A stretch of 64,000 nt of DNA from positions 620,001 through 684,000 of the forward strand of contig NW_027096035.1 of assembly GCF_040115645.1 (NCBI RefSeq), read 5' to 3'. This document shows positions 37,313-50,829 of the stretch, piece after piece. This stretch comes from Euwallacea fornicatus (Eukaryota; Arthropoda; Insecta; Coleoptera; Curculionidae). The position numbers and the translations under genes were made by a program. Below the pieces are notes generated by a model. That model saw nothing but the letters and a program-made list of their open reading frames with translations, made no database searches and had not been told where the DNA came from. Position 1 is the first letter of the stretch; every line of letters begins with the position of its first letter.

Positions 37313-38542
37313 GATCGACAATTCCCGAAGTTATCGAGCTTCAAAGTTTGAAAAGTCACAAAAGTTATGTGTTTGAGCACTTAAAGTACTGTTTTTCTTG
37401 GAAATCCAACAAGATGCAATCATGATGTGTTGTGACATCTTAAAGATCTCGTGGAGCTGATTAATTTGACACTTTGTTTGACAAATTTGGTCCTCATTTG
37501 CCGAAGTTATCTAGCTTCAAAATTTGAAAAGTCACAAAAGTTGTGTGTTTGAGCACTTAAAGTACTATTTTTCTTGGAAATTCCACAAGATGCAATCATG
37601 ATGTGTTGTGAAATCTTAAAGATCTCGTCGAGCTGATTAATTTGACACTTTGTTTAAGAAATTTGGTCGACAATTCCCGAAGTTATCTAGCTTCAAAATT
37701 TGAAAAGTCACAAAAGTTGTGTGTTTGAGCACTTAAAGTACTATTTTTCTTGGAAATTCGACAAGATGCAATCATGATGTGTTGTGAAATCTTAAAGATC
37801 TCGTCGAGCTGATTAATTTGACACTTTGTTTAAGAAATTTGATCGACAATTCCCGAAGTTATCGAGCTTCAAAGTTTGAAAAGTCACAAAAGTTATGTGT
37901 TTGAGCACTTAAAGTACTGTTTTTCTTGGAAATCCAACAAGATGCAATCATGATGTGTTGTGACATCTTAAAGATCTCGTGGAGCTGATTAATTTGACAC
38001 TTTGTTTGACAAATTTGGTCCTCATTTGCCGAAGTTATCTAGCTTCAAAATTTGAAAAGTCACAAAAGTTGTGTGTTTGAGCACTTAAAGTACTATTTTT
38101 CTTGGAAATTCCACAAGATGCAATCATGATGTGTTGTGAAATCTTAAAGATCTCGTGGATCTGATTAATTTGACACTTTGTTTAACAAATTTGGTCCTCA
38201 TTTGCCGAAGTTATCCAGCTTCAAAATTTGAAAAGACACAAAAGTTCTGTGTTTGAGCACTTAAAGTACTATTTTTCATGGAAATTCAACAAGATGCAAT
38301 CATGATGTGTTGTGAAATCTTAAAGATCTCGTCGAGCTGATTAATTTGACACTTTGTTTAAGAAATTTGGTCCTCATTTGCCGAAGTTATCGAGCTTCAA
38401 AATTTGAAAAGTCACAAAAGTTGTGTGTTTGAGCACTTAAAGTACTATTTTTCTTGGAAATTCCACAAGATGCAATCATGATGTGTTGTGAAATCTTAAA
38501 GATCTCGTCGAGCTGATTAATTTGACACTTTGTTTAAGAAAT

Positions 38543-38718
38543 TTGGTCCACAATTCCCGAAGTTATCGAGCTTCAAAATTTGAAAAGTCACAAAAGTTGT
38601 GTGTTTGAGCACTTAAAGTACTATTTTTCTTGGATATCCAACAAGATGCAATAATGAATTGTTGTGAGATCCTAAAAATCTCGTCGAGCTGATTAATTTG
38701 ACACTATGTTTAACAATC
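38543..38718 (+). repeat. D monomer 12
   Basis: Ten monomers after D 11. The left break of the 16-monomer repeat falls in its tail. Confidence 0.9.
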
Positions 38719-41577
38719 TTTGTCGACAATTCCCGAAGTTATCGAGCTTCAAAATTTGAAAAGACACAAAAGTTGTGTGTTTGAGCACTTAAAGTACTAT
38801 TTTTCTTGGAAATTCAACAAGATGCAATCATGATGTGTTGTGAAATCTTAAAGATCTCGTCGAGCTTATTAATTTGACACTTTGTTTAAGAAATTTGGTC
38901 GACAATTCCCGAAGTTATCGAGCTTCAAAATTTGAAAAGTCACAAAAGTTGTGTGTTTGAGCAATTAAAGTACTATTTTTCTTGGAAATTCGACAAGATG
39001 CAATCATGATGTGTTGTGAAATCTTAAAGATCTCGTCGAGCTGATTAATTTGACACTTTGTTTAAGAAATTTGGTCGACAATTCCCGAAGTTATCGAGCT
39101 TCAAAGTTTGAAAAGTCACAAAAGTTATGTGTTTGAGCACTTAAAGTACTGTTTTTCTTGGAAATCCAACAAGATGCAATCATGATGTGTTGTGACATCT
39201 TAAAGATCTCGTGGAGCTGATTAATTTGACACTTTGTTTAACAAATTTGGTCCTCATTTGCCGAAGTTATCGAGCTTCAAAATTTGAAAAGTCACAAAAG
39301 TTGTGTGTTTGAGCACTTAAAGTACTATTTTTCTTGGAAATTCCACAAGATGCAATCATGATGTGTTGTGAAATCTTAAAGATCTCGTCGAGCTGATTAA
39401 TTTGACACTTTGTTTAAGAAATTTGGTCCTCATTTGCCGAAGTTATCGAGCTTCAAAATTTGAAAAGTCACAAAAGTTGTGTGTTTGAGCACTTAAAGTA
39501 CTATTTTTCTTGGAAATTCCGCAAGATGCAATCATGATGTGTTGTGAAATCTTAAAGATCTCGTCGAGCTGATTAATTTGACACTTTGTTTAAGAAATTT
39601 GGTCGACAATTCCCGAAGTTATCTAGCTTCAAAATTTGAAAAGTCACAAAAGTTGTGTGTTTGAGCACTTAAAGTACTATTTTTCTTGGAAATTCCACAA
39701 GATGCAATCATGATGTGTTGTGAAATCTTAAAGATCTCGTGGATCTGATTAATTTGACACTTTGTTTAACAAATTTGGTCCTCATTTGCCGAAGTTATCG
39801 AGCTTCAAAATTTGAAAAGTCACAAAAGTTGTGTGTTTGAGCAATTAAAGTACTATTTTTCTTGGAAATTCGACAAGATGCAATCATGATGTGTTGTGAA
39901 ATCTTAAAGATCTCGTCGAGCTGATTAATTTGACACTTTGTTTAAGAAATTTGATCGACAATTCCCGAAGTTATCGAGCTTCAAAGTTTGAAAAGTCACA
40001 AAAGTTATGTGTTTGAGCACTTAAAGTACTGTTTTTCTTGGAAATCCAACAAGATGCAATCATGATGTGTTGTGACATCTTAAAGATCTCGTGGAGCTGA
40101 TTAATTTGACACTTTGTTTAACAAATTTGGTCCTCATTTGCCGAAGTTATCTAGCTTCAAAATTTGAAAAGTCACAAAAGTTGTGTGTTTGAGCACTTAA
40201 AGTACTATTTTTCTTGGAAATTCCACAAGATGCAATCATGATGTGTTGTGAAATCTTAAAGATCTCGTGGATCTGATTAATTTGACACTTTGTTTAACAA
40301 ATTTGGTCCTCATTTGCCGAAGTTATCCAGCTTCAAAATTTGAAAAGACACAAAAGTTCTGTGTTTGAGCACTTAAAGTACTATTTTTCATGGAAATTCA
40401 ACAAGATGCAATCATGATGTGTTGTGAAATCTTAAAGATCTCGTCGAGCTGATTAATTTGACACTTTGTTTAAGAAATTTGGTCCTCATTTGCCGAAGTT
40501 ATCGAGCTTCAAAATTTGAAAAGTCACAAAAGTTGTGTGTTTGAGCACTTAAAGTACTATTTTTCTTGGAAATTCCACAAGATGCAATCATGATGTGTTG
40601 TGAAATCTTAAAGATCTCGTCGAGCTGATTAATTTGACACTTTGTTTAAGAAATTTGGTCCACAATTCCCGAAGTTATCGAGCTTCAAAATTTGAAAAGT
40701 CACAAAAGTTGTGTGTTTGAGCACTTAAAGTACTATTTTTCTTGGATATCCAACAAGATGCAATAATGAATTGTTGTGAGATCCTAAAAATCTCGTCGAG
40801 CTGATTAATTTGACACTATGTTTAACAATCTTTGTCGACAATTCCCGAAGTTATCGAGCTTCAAAATTTGAAAAGACACAAAAGTTGTGTGTTTGAGCAC
40901 TTAAAGTACTATTTTTCTTGGAAATTCAACAAGATGCAATCATGATGTGTTGTGAAATCTTAAAGATCTCGTCGAGCTGATTAATTTGACACTTTGTTTA
41001 AGAAATTTGGTCCACAATTCCCGAAGTTATCGAGCTTCAAAATTTGAAAAGTCACAAAAGTTGTGTGTTTGAGCACTTAAAGTACTATTTTTCTTGGAAA
41101 TTCAAGAAGATGCAATCATGATGTGTTGTGACATCTTAAAGATCTCGTGGAGCTGATTAATTTGACACTTTGTTTAAGAAATTTGGTCGACAATTCCCGA
41201 AGTTATCTAGCTTCAAAATTTGAAAAGTCACAAAAGTTGTGTGTTTGAGCACTTAAAGTACTATTTTTCTTGGAAATTCCACAAGATGCAATCATGATGT
41301 GTTGTGACATCTTAAAGATCTCGTGGAGCTGATTAATTTGACACTTTGTTTAAGAAATTTGGTCGACAATTCCCGAAGTTATCTAGCTTCAAAATTTGAA
41401 AAGTCACAAAAGTTGTGTGTTTGAGCACTTAAAGTACTATTTTTCTTGGAAATTCCACAAGATGCAATCATGATGTGTTGTGAAATCTTAAAGATCTCGT
41501 CGAGCTGATTAATTTGACACTATGTTTAACAATCTTTGTCGACAATTCCCGAAGTTATCGAGCTTCAAAATTTGAAA
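38690..41577 (+). repeat. Sixteen-monomer higher-order repeat, copy 1
   Basis: Tandem with 41506-44393 at an offset of 2816 bases (16 monomers); the ends overlap by about 70 bases. Shared marks: cactatg tail, gacacaaaag, cgagcttatt, caaag/actgttttt, tctagc, gtggatctg, tccagc/gttctg, D, and a rare attcaagaag at 41101 and 43917. One difference seen is attccgc near 39517 against attccac. The left break lies in the tail of D monomer 12. Confidence 0.87.
40655..40830 (+). repeat. D monomer 13
   Basis: Twelve monomers after D 12; inside copy 1 of the 16-monomer repeat. It is followed two monomers on by the attcaagaag copy. Confidence 0.9.
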
Positions 41578-44393
41578 AGACACAAAAGTTGTGTGTTTGA
41601 GCACTTAAAGTACTATTTTTCTTGGAAATTCAACAAGATGCAATCATGATGTGTTGTGAAATCTTAAAGATCTCGTCGAGCTTATTAATTTGACACTTTG
41701 TTTAAGAAATTTGGTCGACAATTCCCGAAGTTATCGAGCTTCAAAATTTGAAAAGTCACAAAAGTTGTGTGTTTGAGCAATTAAAGTACTATTTTTCTTG
41801 GAAATTCGACAAGATGCAATCATGATGTGTTGTGAAATCTTAAAGATCTCGTCGAGCTGATTAATTTGACACTTTGTTTAAGAAATTTGGTCGACAATTC
41901 CCGAAGTTATCGAGCTTCAAAGTTTGAAAAGTCACAAAAGTTATGTGTTTGAGCACTTAAAGTACTGTTTTTCTTGGAAATCCAACAAGATGCAATCATG
42001 ATGTGTTGTGACATCTTAAAGATCTCGTGGAGCTGATTAATTTGACACTTTGTTTAACAAATTTGGTCCTCATTTGCCGAAGTTATCGAGCTTCAAAATT
42101 TGAAAAGTCACAAAAGTTGTGTGTTTGAGCACTTAAAGTACTATTTTTCTTGGAAATTCCACAAGATGCAATCATGATGTGTTGTGAAATCTTAAAGATC
42201 TCGTCGAGCTGATTAATTTGACACTTTGTTTAAGAAATTTGGTCCTCATTTGCCGAAGTTATCGAGCTTCAAAATTTGAAAAGTCACAAAAGTTGTGTGT
42301 TTGAGCACTTAAAGTACTATTTTTCTTGGAAATTCCACAAGATGCAATCATGATGTGTTGTGAAATCTTAAAGATCTCGTCGAGCTGATTAATTTGACAC
42401 TTTGTTTAAGAAATTTGGTCGACAATTCCCGAAGTTATCTAGCTTCAAAATTTGAAAAGTCACAAAAGTTGTGTGTTTGAGCACTTAAAGTACTATTTTT
42501 CTTGGAAATTCCACAAGATGCAATCATGATGTGTTGTGAAATCTTAAAGATCTCGTGGATCTGATTAATTTGACACTTTGTTTAACAAATTTGGTCCTCA
42601 TTTGCCGAAGTTATCGAGCTTCAAAATTTGAAAAGTCACAAAAGTTGTGTGTTTGAGCAATTAAAGTACTATTTTTCTTGGAAATTCGACAAGATGCAAT
42701 CATGATGTGTTGTGAAATCTTAAAGATCTCGTCGAGCTGATTAATTTGACACTTTGTTTAAGAAATTTGATCGACAATTCCCGAAGTTATCGAGCTTCAA
42801 AGTTTGAAAAGTCACAAAAGTTATGTGTTTGAGCACTTAAAGTACTGTTTTTCTTGGAAATCCAACAAGATGCAATCATGATGTGTTGTGACATCTTAAA
42901 GATCTCGTGGAGCTGATTAATTTGACACTTTGTTTAACAAATTTGGTCCTCATTTGCCGAAGTTATCTAGCTTCAAAATTTGAAAAGTCACAAAAGTTGT
43001 GTGTTTGAGCACTTAAAGTACTATTTTTCTTGGAAATTCCACAAGATGCAATCATGATGTGTTGTGAAATCTTAAAGATCTCGTGGATCTGATTAATTTG
43101 ACACTTTGTTTAACAAATTTGGTCCTCATTTGCCGAAGTTATCCAGCTTCAAAATTTGAAAAGACACAAAAGTTCTGTGTTTGAGCACTTAAAGTACTAT
43201 TTTTCATGGAAATTCAACAAGATGCAATCATGATGTGTTGTGAAATCTTAAAGATCTCGTCGAGCTGATTAATTTGACACTTTGTTTAAGAAATTTGGTC
43301 CTCATTTGCCGAAGTTATCGAGCTTCAAAATTTGAAAAGTCACAAAAGTTGTGTGTTTGAGCACTTAAAGTACTATTTTTCTTGGAAATTCCACAAGATG
43401 CAATCATGATGTGTTGTGAAATCTTAAAGATCTCGTCGAGCTGATTAATTTGACACTTTGTTTAAGAAATTTGGTCCACAATTCCCGAAGTTATCGAGCT
43501 TCAAAATTTGAAAAGTCACAAAAGTTGTGTGTTTGAGCACTTAAAGTACTATTTTTCTTGGATATCCAACAAGATGCAATAATGAATTGTTGTGAGATCC
43601 TAAAAATCTCGTCGAGCTGATTAATTTGACACTATGTTTAACAATCTTTGTCGACAATTCCCGAAGTTATCGAGCTTCAAAATTTGAAAAGACACAAAAG
43701 TTGTGTGTTTGAGCACTTAAAGTACTATTTTTCTTGGAAATTCAACAAGATGCAATCATGATGTGTTGTGAAATCTTAAAGATCTCGTCGAGCTGATTAA
43801 TTTGACACTTTGTTTAAGAAATTTGGTCCACAATTCCCGAAGTTATCGAGCTTCAAAATTTGAAAAGTCACAAAAGTTGTGTGTTTGAGCACTTAAAGTA
43901 CTATTTTTCTTGGAAATTCAAGAAGATGCAATCATGATGTGTTGTGACATCTTAAAGATCTCGTGGAGCTGATTAATTTGACACTTTGTTTAAGAAATTT
44001 GGTCGACAATTCCCGAAGTTATCTAGCTTCAAAATTTGAAAAGTCACAAAAGTTGTGTGTTTGAGCACTTAAAGTACTATTTTTCTTGGAAATTCCACAA
44101 GATGCAATCATGATGTGTTGTGACATCTTAAAGATCTCGTGGAGCTGATTAATTTGACACTTTGTTTAAGAAATTTGGTCGACAATTCCCGAAGTTATCT
44201 AGCTTCAAAATTTGAAAAGTCACAAAAGTTGTGTGTTTGAGCACTTAAAGTACTATTTTTCTTGGAAATTCCACAAGATGCAATCATGATGTGTTGTGAA
44301 ATCTTAAAGATCTCGTCGAGCTGATTAATTTGACACTATGTTTAACAATCTTTGTCGACAATTCCCGAAGTTATCGAGCTTCAAAATTTGAAA
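41506..44393 (+). repeat. Sixteen-monomer higher-order repeat, copy 2
   Basis: Second copy of the unit at 38690. It ends where gacacaaaag in copy 1 is replaced by gtcacataag with gttctg at about 44396. A partial third copy runs from about 46044, but has lost a monomer between its tccagc copy (47718) and D monomer 16 (47979). Confidence 0.87.
43471..43646 (+). repeat. D monomer 14
   Basis: Exact counterpart of D 13, 16 monomers later. Confidence 0.9.
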
Positions 44394-45934
44394 AGTCACA
44401 TAAGTTCTGTGTTTGAGCACTTAAAGTACTATTTTTCTTGGAAATTCCACAAGATGCAATCATGATGTGTTGTGAAATCTTAAAGATCTCGTGGAGCTGA
44501 TTAATTTGACACTTTGTTTAACAAATTTGGTCCTCATTTGCCGAAGTTATCGAGCTTCAAAATTTGAAAAGTCACAAAAGTTGTGTGTTTGAGCACTTAA
44601 AGTACTATTTTTCTTGGAAATTCCACAAGATGCAATCATGATGTGTTGTGAAATCTTAAAGATCTCGTCGAGCTGATTAATTTGACACTTTGTTTAAGAA
44701 ATTTGGTCCTCATTTGCCGAAGTTATCGAGCTTCAAAATTTGAAAAGTCACAAAAGTTGTGTGTTTGAGCACTTAAAGTACTATTTTTCTTGGAAATTCC
44801 ACAAGATGCAATCATGATGTGTTGTGAAATCTTAAAGATCTCGTCGAGCTGATTAATTTGACACTTTGTTTAAGAAATTTGGTCGACAATTCCCGAAGTT
44901 ATCTAGCTTCAAAATTTGAAAAGTCACAAAAGTTGTGTGTTTGAGCACTTAAAGTACTATTTTTCTTGGAAATTCCACAAGATGCAATCATGATGTGTTG
45001 TGAAATCTTAAAGATCTCGTCGAGCTGATTAATTTGACACTTTGTTTAAGAAATTTGGTCGACAATTCCCGAAGTTATCTAGCTTCAAAATTTGAAAAGT
45101 CACAAAAGTTGTGTGTTTGAGCACTTAAAGTACTATTTTTCTTGGAAATTCGACAAGATGCAATCATGATGTGTTGTGAAATCTTAAAGATCTCGTCGAG
45201 CTGATTAATTTGACACTTTGTTTAAGAAATTTGATCGACAATTCCCGAAGTTATCGAGCTTCAAAGTTTGAAAAGTCACAAAAGTTATGTGTTTGAGCAC
45301 TTAAAGTACTGTTTTTCTTGGAAATCCAACAAGATGCAATCATGATGTGTTGTGACATCTTAAAGATCTCGTGGAGCTGATTAATTTGACACTTTGTTTG
45401 ACAAATTTGGTCCTCATTTGCCGAAGTTATCTAGCTTCAAAATTTGAAAAGTCACAAAAGTTGTGTGTTTGAGCACTTAAAGTACTATTTTTCTTGGAAA
45501 TTCCACAAGATGCAATCATGATGTGTTGTGAAATCTTAAAGATCTCGTGGATCTGATTAATTTGACACTTTGTTTAACAAATTTGGTCCTCATTTGCCGA
45601 AGTTATCCAGCTTCAAAATTTGAAAAGACACAAAAGTTCTGTGTTTGAGCACTTAAAGTACTATTTTTCATGGAAATTCAACAAGATGCAATCATGATGT
45701 GTTGTGAAATCTTAAAGATCTCGTCGAGCTGATTAATTTGACACTTTGTTTAAGAAATTTGGTCCTCATTTGCCGAAGTTATCGAGCTTCAAAATTTGAA
45801 AAGTCACAAAAGTTGTGTGTTTGAGCACTTAAAGTACTATTTTTCTTGGAAATTCCACAAGATGCAATCATGATGTGTTGTGAAATCTTAAAGATCTCGT
45901 CGAGCTGATTAATTTGACACTTTGTTTAAGAAAT

Positions 45935-46110
45935 TTGGTCCACAATTCCCGAAGTTATCGAGCTTCAAAATTTGAAAAGTCACAAAAGTTGTGTGTTTGA
46001 GCACTTAAAGTACTATTTTTCTTGGATATCCAACAAGATGCAATAATGAATTGTTGTGAGATCCTAAAAATCTCGTCGAGCTGATTAATTTGACACTATG
46101 TTTAACAATC
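45935..46110 (+). repeat. D monomer 15
   Basis: Fourteen monomers after D 14. Its right flank (cgagcttatt) matches D 11 and D 12, not D 14. Confidence 0.9.
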
Positions 46111-47870
46111 TTTGTCGACAATTCCCGAAGTTATCGAGCTTCAAAATTTGAAAAGACACAAAAGTTGTGTGTTTGAGCACTTAAAGTACTATTTTTCTTG
46201 GAAATTCAACAAGATGCAATCATGATGTGTTGTGAAATCTTAAAGATCTCGTCGAGCTTATTAATTTGACACTTTGTTTAAGAAATTTGGTCGACAATTC
46301 CCGAAGTTATCGAGCTTCAAAATTTGAAAAGTCACAAAAGTTGTGTGTTTGAGCAATTAAAGTACTATTTTTCTTGGAAATTCGACAAGATGCAATCATG
46401 ATGTGTTGTGAAATCTTAAAGATCTCGTCGAGCTGATTAATTTGACACTTTGTTTAAGAAATTTGGTCGACAATTCCCGAAGTTATCGAGCTTCAAAGTT
46501 TGAAAAGTCACAAAAGTTATGTGTTTGAGCACTTAAAGTACTGTTTTTCTTGGAAATCCAACAAGATGCAATCATGATGTGTTGTGACATCTTAAAGATC
46601 TCGTGGAGCTGATTAATTTGACACTTTGTTTAACAAATTTGGTCCTCATTTGCCGAAGTTATCGAGCTTCAAAATTTGAAAAGTCACAAAAGTTGTGTGT
46701 TTGAGCACTTAAAGTACTATTTTTCTTGGAAATTCCACAAGATGCAATCATGATGTGTTGTGAAATCTTAAAGATCTCGTCGAGCTGATTAATTTGACAC
46801 TTTGTTTAAGAAATTTGGTCCTCATTTGCCGAAGTTATCGAGCTTCAAAATTTGAAAAGTCACAAAAGTTGTGTGTTTGAGCACTTAAAGTACTATTTTT
46901 CTTGGAAATTCCACAAGATGCAATCATGATGTGTTGTGAAATCTTAAAGATCTCGTCGAGCTGATTAATTTGACACTTTGTTTAAGAAATTTGGTCGACA
47001 ATTCCCGAAGTTATCTAGCTTCAAAATTTGAAAAGTCACAAAAGTTGTGTGTTTGAGCACTTAAAGTACTATTTTTCTTGGAAATTCCACAAGATGCAAT
47101 CATGATGTGTTGTGAAATCTTAAAGATCTCGTGGATCTGATTAATTTGACACTTTGTTTAACAAATTTGGTCCTCATTTGCCGAAGTTATCGAGCTTCAA
47201 AATTTGAAAAGTCACAAAAGTTGTGTGTTTGAGCAATTAAAGTACTATTTTTCTTGGAAATTCGACAAGATGCAATCATGATGTGTTGTGAAATCTTAAA
47301 GATCTCGTCGAGCTGATTAATTTGACACTTTGTTTAAGAAATTTGATCGACAATTCCCGAAGTTATCGAGCTTCAAAGTTTGAAAAGTCACAAAAGTTAT
47401 GTGTTTGAGCACTTAAAGTACTGTTTTTCTTGGAAATCCAACAAGATGCAATCATGATGTGTTGTGACATCTTAAAGATCTCGTGGAGCTGATTAATTTG
47501 ACACTTTGTTTAACAAATTTGGTCCTCATTTGCCGAAGTTATCTAGCTTCAAAATTTGAAAAGTCACAAAAGTTGTGTGTTTGAGCACTTAAAGTACTAT
47601 TTTTCTTGGAAATTCCACAAGATGCAATCATGATGTGTTGTGAAATCTTAAAGATCTCGTGGATCTGATTAATTTGACACTTTGTTTAACAAATTTGGTC
47701 CTCATTTGCCGAAGTTATCCAGCTTCAAAATTTGAAAAGACACAAAAGTTCTGTGTTTGAGCACTTAAAGTACTATTTTTCATGGAAATTCAACAAGATG
47801 CAATCATGATGTGTTGTGAAATCTTAAAGATCTCGTCGAGCTGATTAATTTGACACTTTGTTTAAGAAAT

Positions 47871-48046
47871 TTGGTCCACAATTCCCGAAGTTATCGAGCT
47901 TCAAAATTTGAAAAGTCACAAAAGTTGTGTGTTTGAGCACTTAAAGTACTATTTTTCTTGGATATCCAACAAGATGCAATAATGAATTGTTGTGAGATCC
48001 TAAAAATCTCGTCGAGCTGATTAATTTGACACTATGTTTAACAATC
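47871..48046 (+). repeat. D monomer 16
   Basis: Eleven monomers after D 15. One ctc/attccac monomer normally lying between tccagc and D is missing. Confidence 0.9.
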
Positions 48047-48398
48047 TTTGTCGACAATTCCCGAAGTTATCGAGCTTCAAAATTTGAAAAGACACAAAAG
48101 TTGTGTGTTTGAGCACTTAAAGTACTATTTTTCTTGGAAATTCCACAAGATGCAATCATGATGTGTTGTGAAATCTTAAAGATCTCGTCGAGCTGATTAA
48201 TTTGACACTTTGTTTAAGAAATTTGGTCCACAATTCCCGAAGTTATCGAGCTTCAAAATTTGAAAAGTCACAAAAGTTGTGTGTTTGAGCACTTAAAGTA
48301 CTATTTTTCTTGGAAATTCCACAAGATGCAATCATGATGTGTTGTGAAATCTTAAAGATCTCGTCGAGCTGATTAATTTGACACTTTGTTTAAGAAAT

Positions 48399-48574
48399 TT
48401 GGTCCACAATTCCCGAAGTTATCGAGCTTCAAAATTTGAAAAGTCACAAAAGTTGTGTGTTTGAGCACTTAAAGTACTATTTTTCTTGGATATCCAACAA
48501 GATGCAATAATGAATTGTTGTGAGATCCTAAAAATCTCGTCGAGCTGATTAATTTGACACTATGTTTAACAATC
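48399..48574 (+). repeat. D monomer 17
   Basis: Only three monomers after D 16; its right flank with attcaagaag matches D 13 and D 14. Confidence 0.9.
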
Positions 48575-49806
48575 TTTGTCGACAATTCCCGAAGTTATCG
48601 AGCTTCAAAATTTGAAAAGACACAAAAGTTGTGTGTTTGAGCACTTAAAGTACTATTTTTCTTGGAAATTCAACAAGATGCAATCATGATGTGTTGTGAA
48701 ATCTTAAAGATCTCGTCGAGCTGATTAATTTGACACTTTGTTTAAGAAATTTGGTCCACAATTCCCGAAGTTATCGAGCTTCAAAATTTGAAAAGTCACA
48801 AAAGTTGTGTGTTTGAGCACTTAAAGTACTATTTTTCTTGGAAATTCAAGAAGATGCAATCATGATGTGTTGTGACATCTTAAAGATCTCGTGGAGCTGA
48901 TTAATTTGACACTTTGTTTAAGAAATTTGGTCGACAATTCCCGAAGTTATCTAGCTTCAAAATTTGAAAAGTCACAAAAGTTGTGTGTTTGAGCACTTAA
49001 AGTACTATTTTTCTTGGAAATTCCACAAGATGCAATCATGATGTGTTGTGACATCTTAAAGATCTCGTGGAGCTGATTAATTTGACACTTTGTTTAAGAA
49101 ATTTGGTCGACAATTCCCGAAGTTATCTAGCTTCAAAATTTGAAAAGTCACAAAAGTTGTGTGTTTGAGCACTTAAAGTACTATTTTTCTTGGAAATTCC
49201 ACAAGATGCAATCATGATGTGTTGTGAAATCTTAAAGATCTCGTGGATCTGATTAATTTGACACTTTGTTTAACAAATTTGGTCCTCATTTGCCGAAGTT
49301 ATCCAGCTTCAAAATTTGAAAAGTCACAAAAGTTGTGTGTTTGAGCAATTAAAGTACTATTTTTCTTGGAAATTCGACAAGATGCAATCATGATGTGTTG
49401 TGAAATCTTAAAGATCTCGTCGAGCTGATTAATTTGACACTTTGTTTAAGAAATTTGGTCGACAATTCCCGAAGTTATCGAGCTTCAAAGTTTGAAAAGT
49501 CACAAAAGTTATGTGTTTGAGCACTTAAAGTACTGTTTTTCTTGGAAATCCAACAAGATGCAATCATGATGTGTTGTGACATCTTAAAGATCTCGTGGAG
49601 CTGATTAATTTGACACTTTGTTTAACAAATTTGGTCCTCATTTGCCGAAGTTATCGAGCTTCAAAATTTGAAAAGTCACAAAAGTTGTGTGTTTGAGCAC
49701 TTAAAGTACTATTTTTCTTGGAAATTCCACAAGATGCAATCATGATGTGTTGTGAAATCTTAAAGATCTCGTCGAGCTGATTAATTTGACACTTTGTTTA
49801 AGAAAT

Positions 49807-49982
49807 TTGGTCCACAATTCCCGAAGTTATCGAGCTTCAAAATTTGAAAAGTCACAAAAGTTGTGTGTTTGAGCACTTAAAGTACTATTTTTCTTGGATA
49901 TCCAACAAGATGCAATAATGAATTGTTGTGAGATCCTAAAAATCTCGTCGAGCTGATTAATTTGACACTATGTTTAACAATC
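49807..49982 (+). repeat. D monomer 18
   Basis: Eight monomers after D 17. It is followed by the catgg/gatgctatc/cgagctt copy that recurs after D 20 and D 21. Confidence 0.9.
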
Positions 49983-50829
49983 TTTGTCGACAATTCCCGA
50001 AGTTATCGAGCTTCAAAATTTGAAAAGACACAAAAGTTGTGTGTTTGAGCACTTAAAGTACTATTTTTCATGGAAATTCAACAAGATGCTATCATGATGT
50101 GTTGTGACATCTTGAAGATCTCGTCGAGCTTATTAATTTAACACTTTGTTTAACAAATTTGGTCCTCATTTGCCGAAGTTATCGAGCTTCAAAATTTGAA
50201 AAGTCACAAAAGTTGTGTGTTTGAGCACTTAAAGTACTATTTTTCTTGGAAATTCAACAAGATGCAATCATGATGTGTTGTGACATCTTAAAGATCTCGT
50301 GGAGCTGATTAATTTGACACTTTGTTTAAGAAATTTGGTCCTCATTTGCCGAAGTTATCGAGCTTCAAAATTTTAAAAGTCACAAAAGTTGTGTGTTTGA
50401 GCACTTAAAGTACTATTTTTCTTGGAAATTCCACAAGATGCAATCATGATGTGTTGTGAAATCTTAAAGATCTCGTGGAGCTGATTAATTTGACACTTTG
50501 TTTAACAAATTTGGTCCTCATTTGCCGAAGTTATCGAGCTTCAAAATTTGAAAAGTCACAAAAGTTGTGTGTTTGAGCACTTAAAGTACTATTTTTCTTG
50601 GAAATTCAACAAGATGCAATCATGATGTGTTGTGAAATCTTAAAGATCTCGTCGAGCTGATTAATTTGACACTTTGTTTAAGAAATTTGGTCCACAATTC
50701 CCGAAGTTATCGAGCTTCAAAATTTGAAAAGTCACAAAAGTTGTGTGTTTGAGCAATTAAAGTACTATTTTTCTTGGAAATGCAACAAGATGCAATCATG
50801 ATGTGTTGTGAAATCTTAAAGATCTCGTC

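Larger units (their letters stand above)
35330..50100 (+). repeat. Array domain IV: higher-order repeat with tctagc, tccagc, gtggatctg
   Basis: About 84 monomers. Changes of tcgagc to tctagc or tccagc and of gtggagctg to gtggatctg mark this domain. The tccagc monomer is at 36454, 38214, 40326, 43142, 45606, 47718 and 49302, spaced 10, 12, 16, 14, 12 and 9 monomers. The last copy is hybrid: it has gtcac where the others have gacac. D monomers 11-18 follow most tccagc copies by one to two monomers. This is a higher-order repeat whose unit length keeps changing through gain or loss of internal monomers. Confidence 0.82.
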
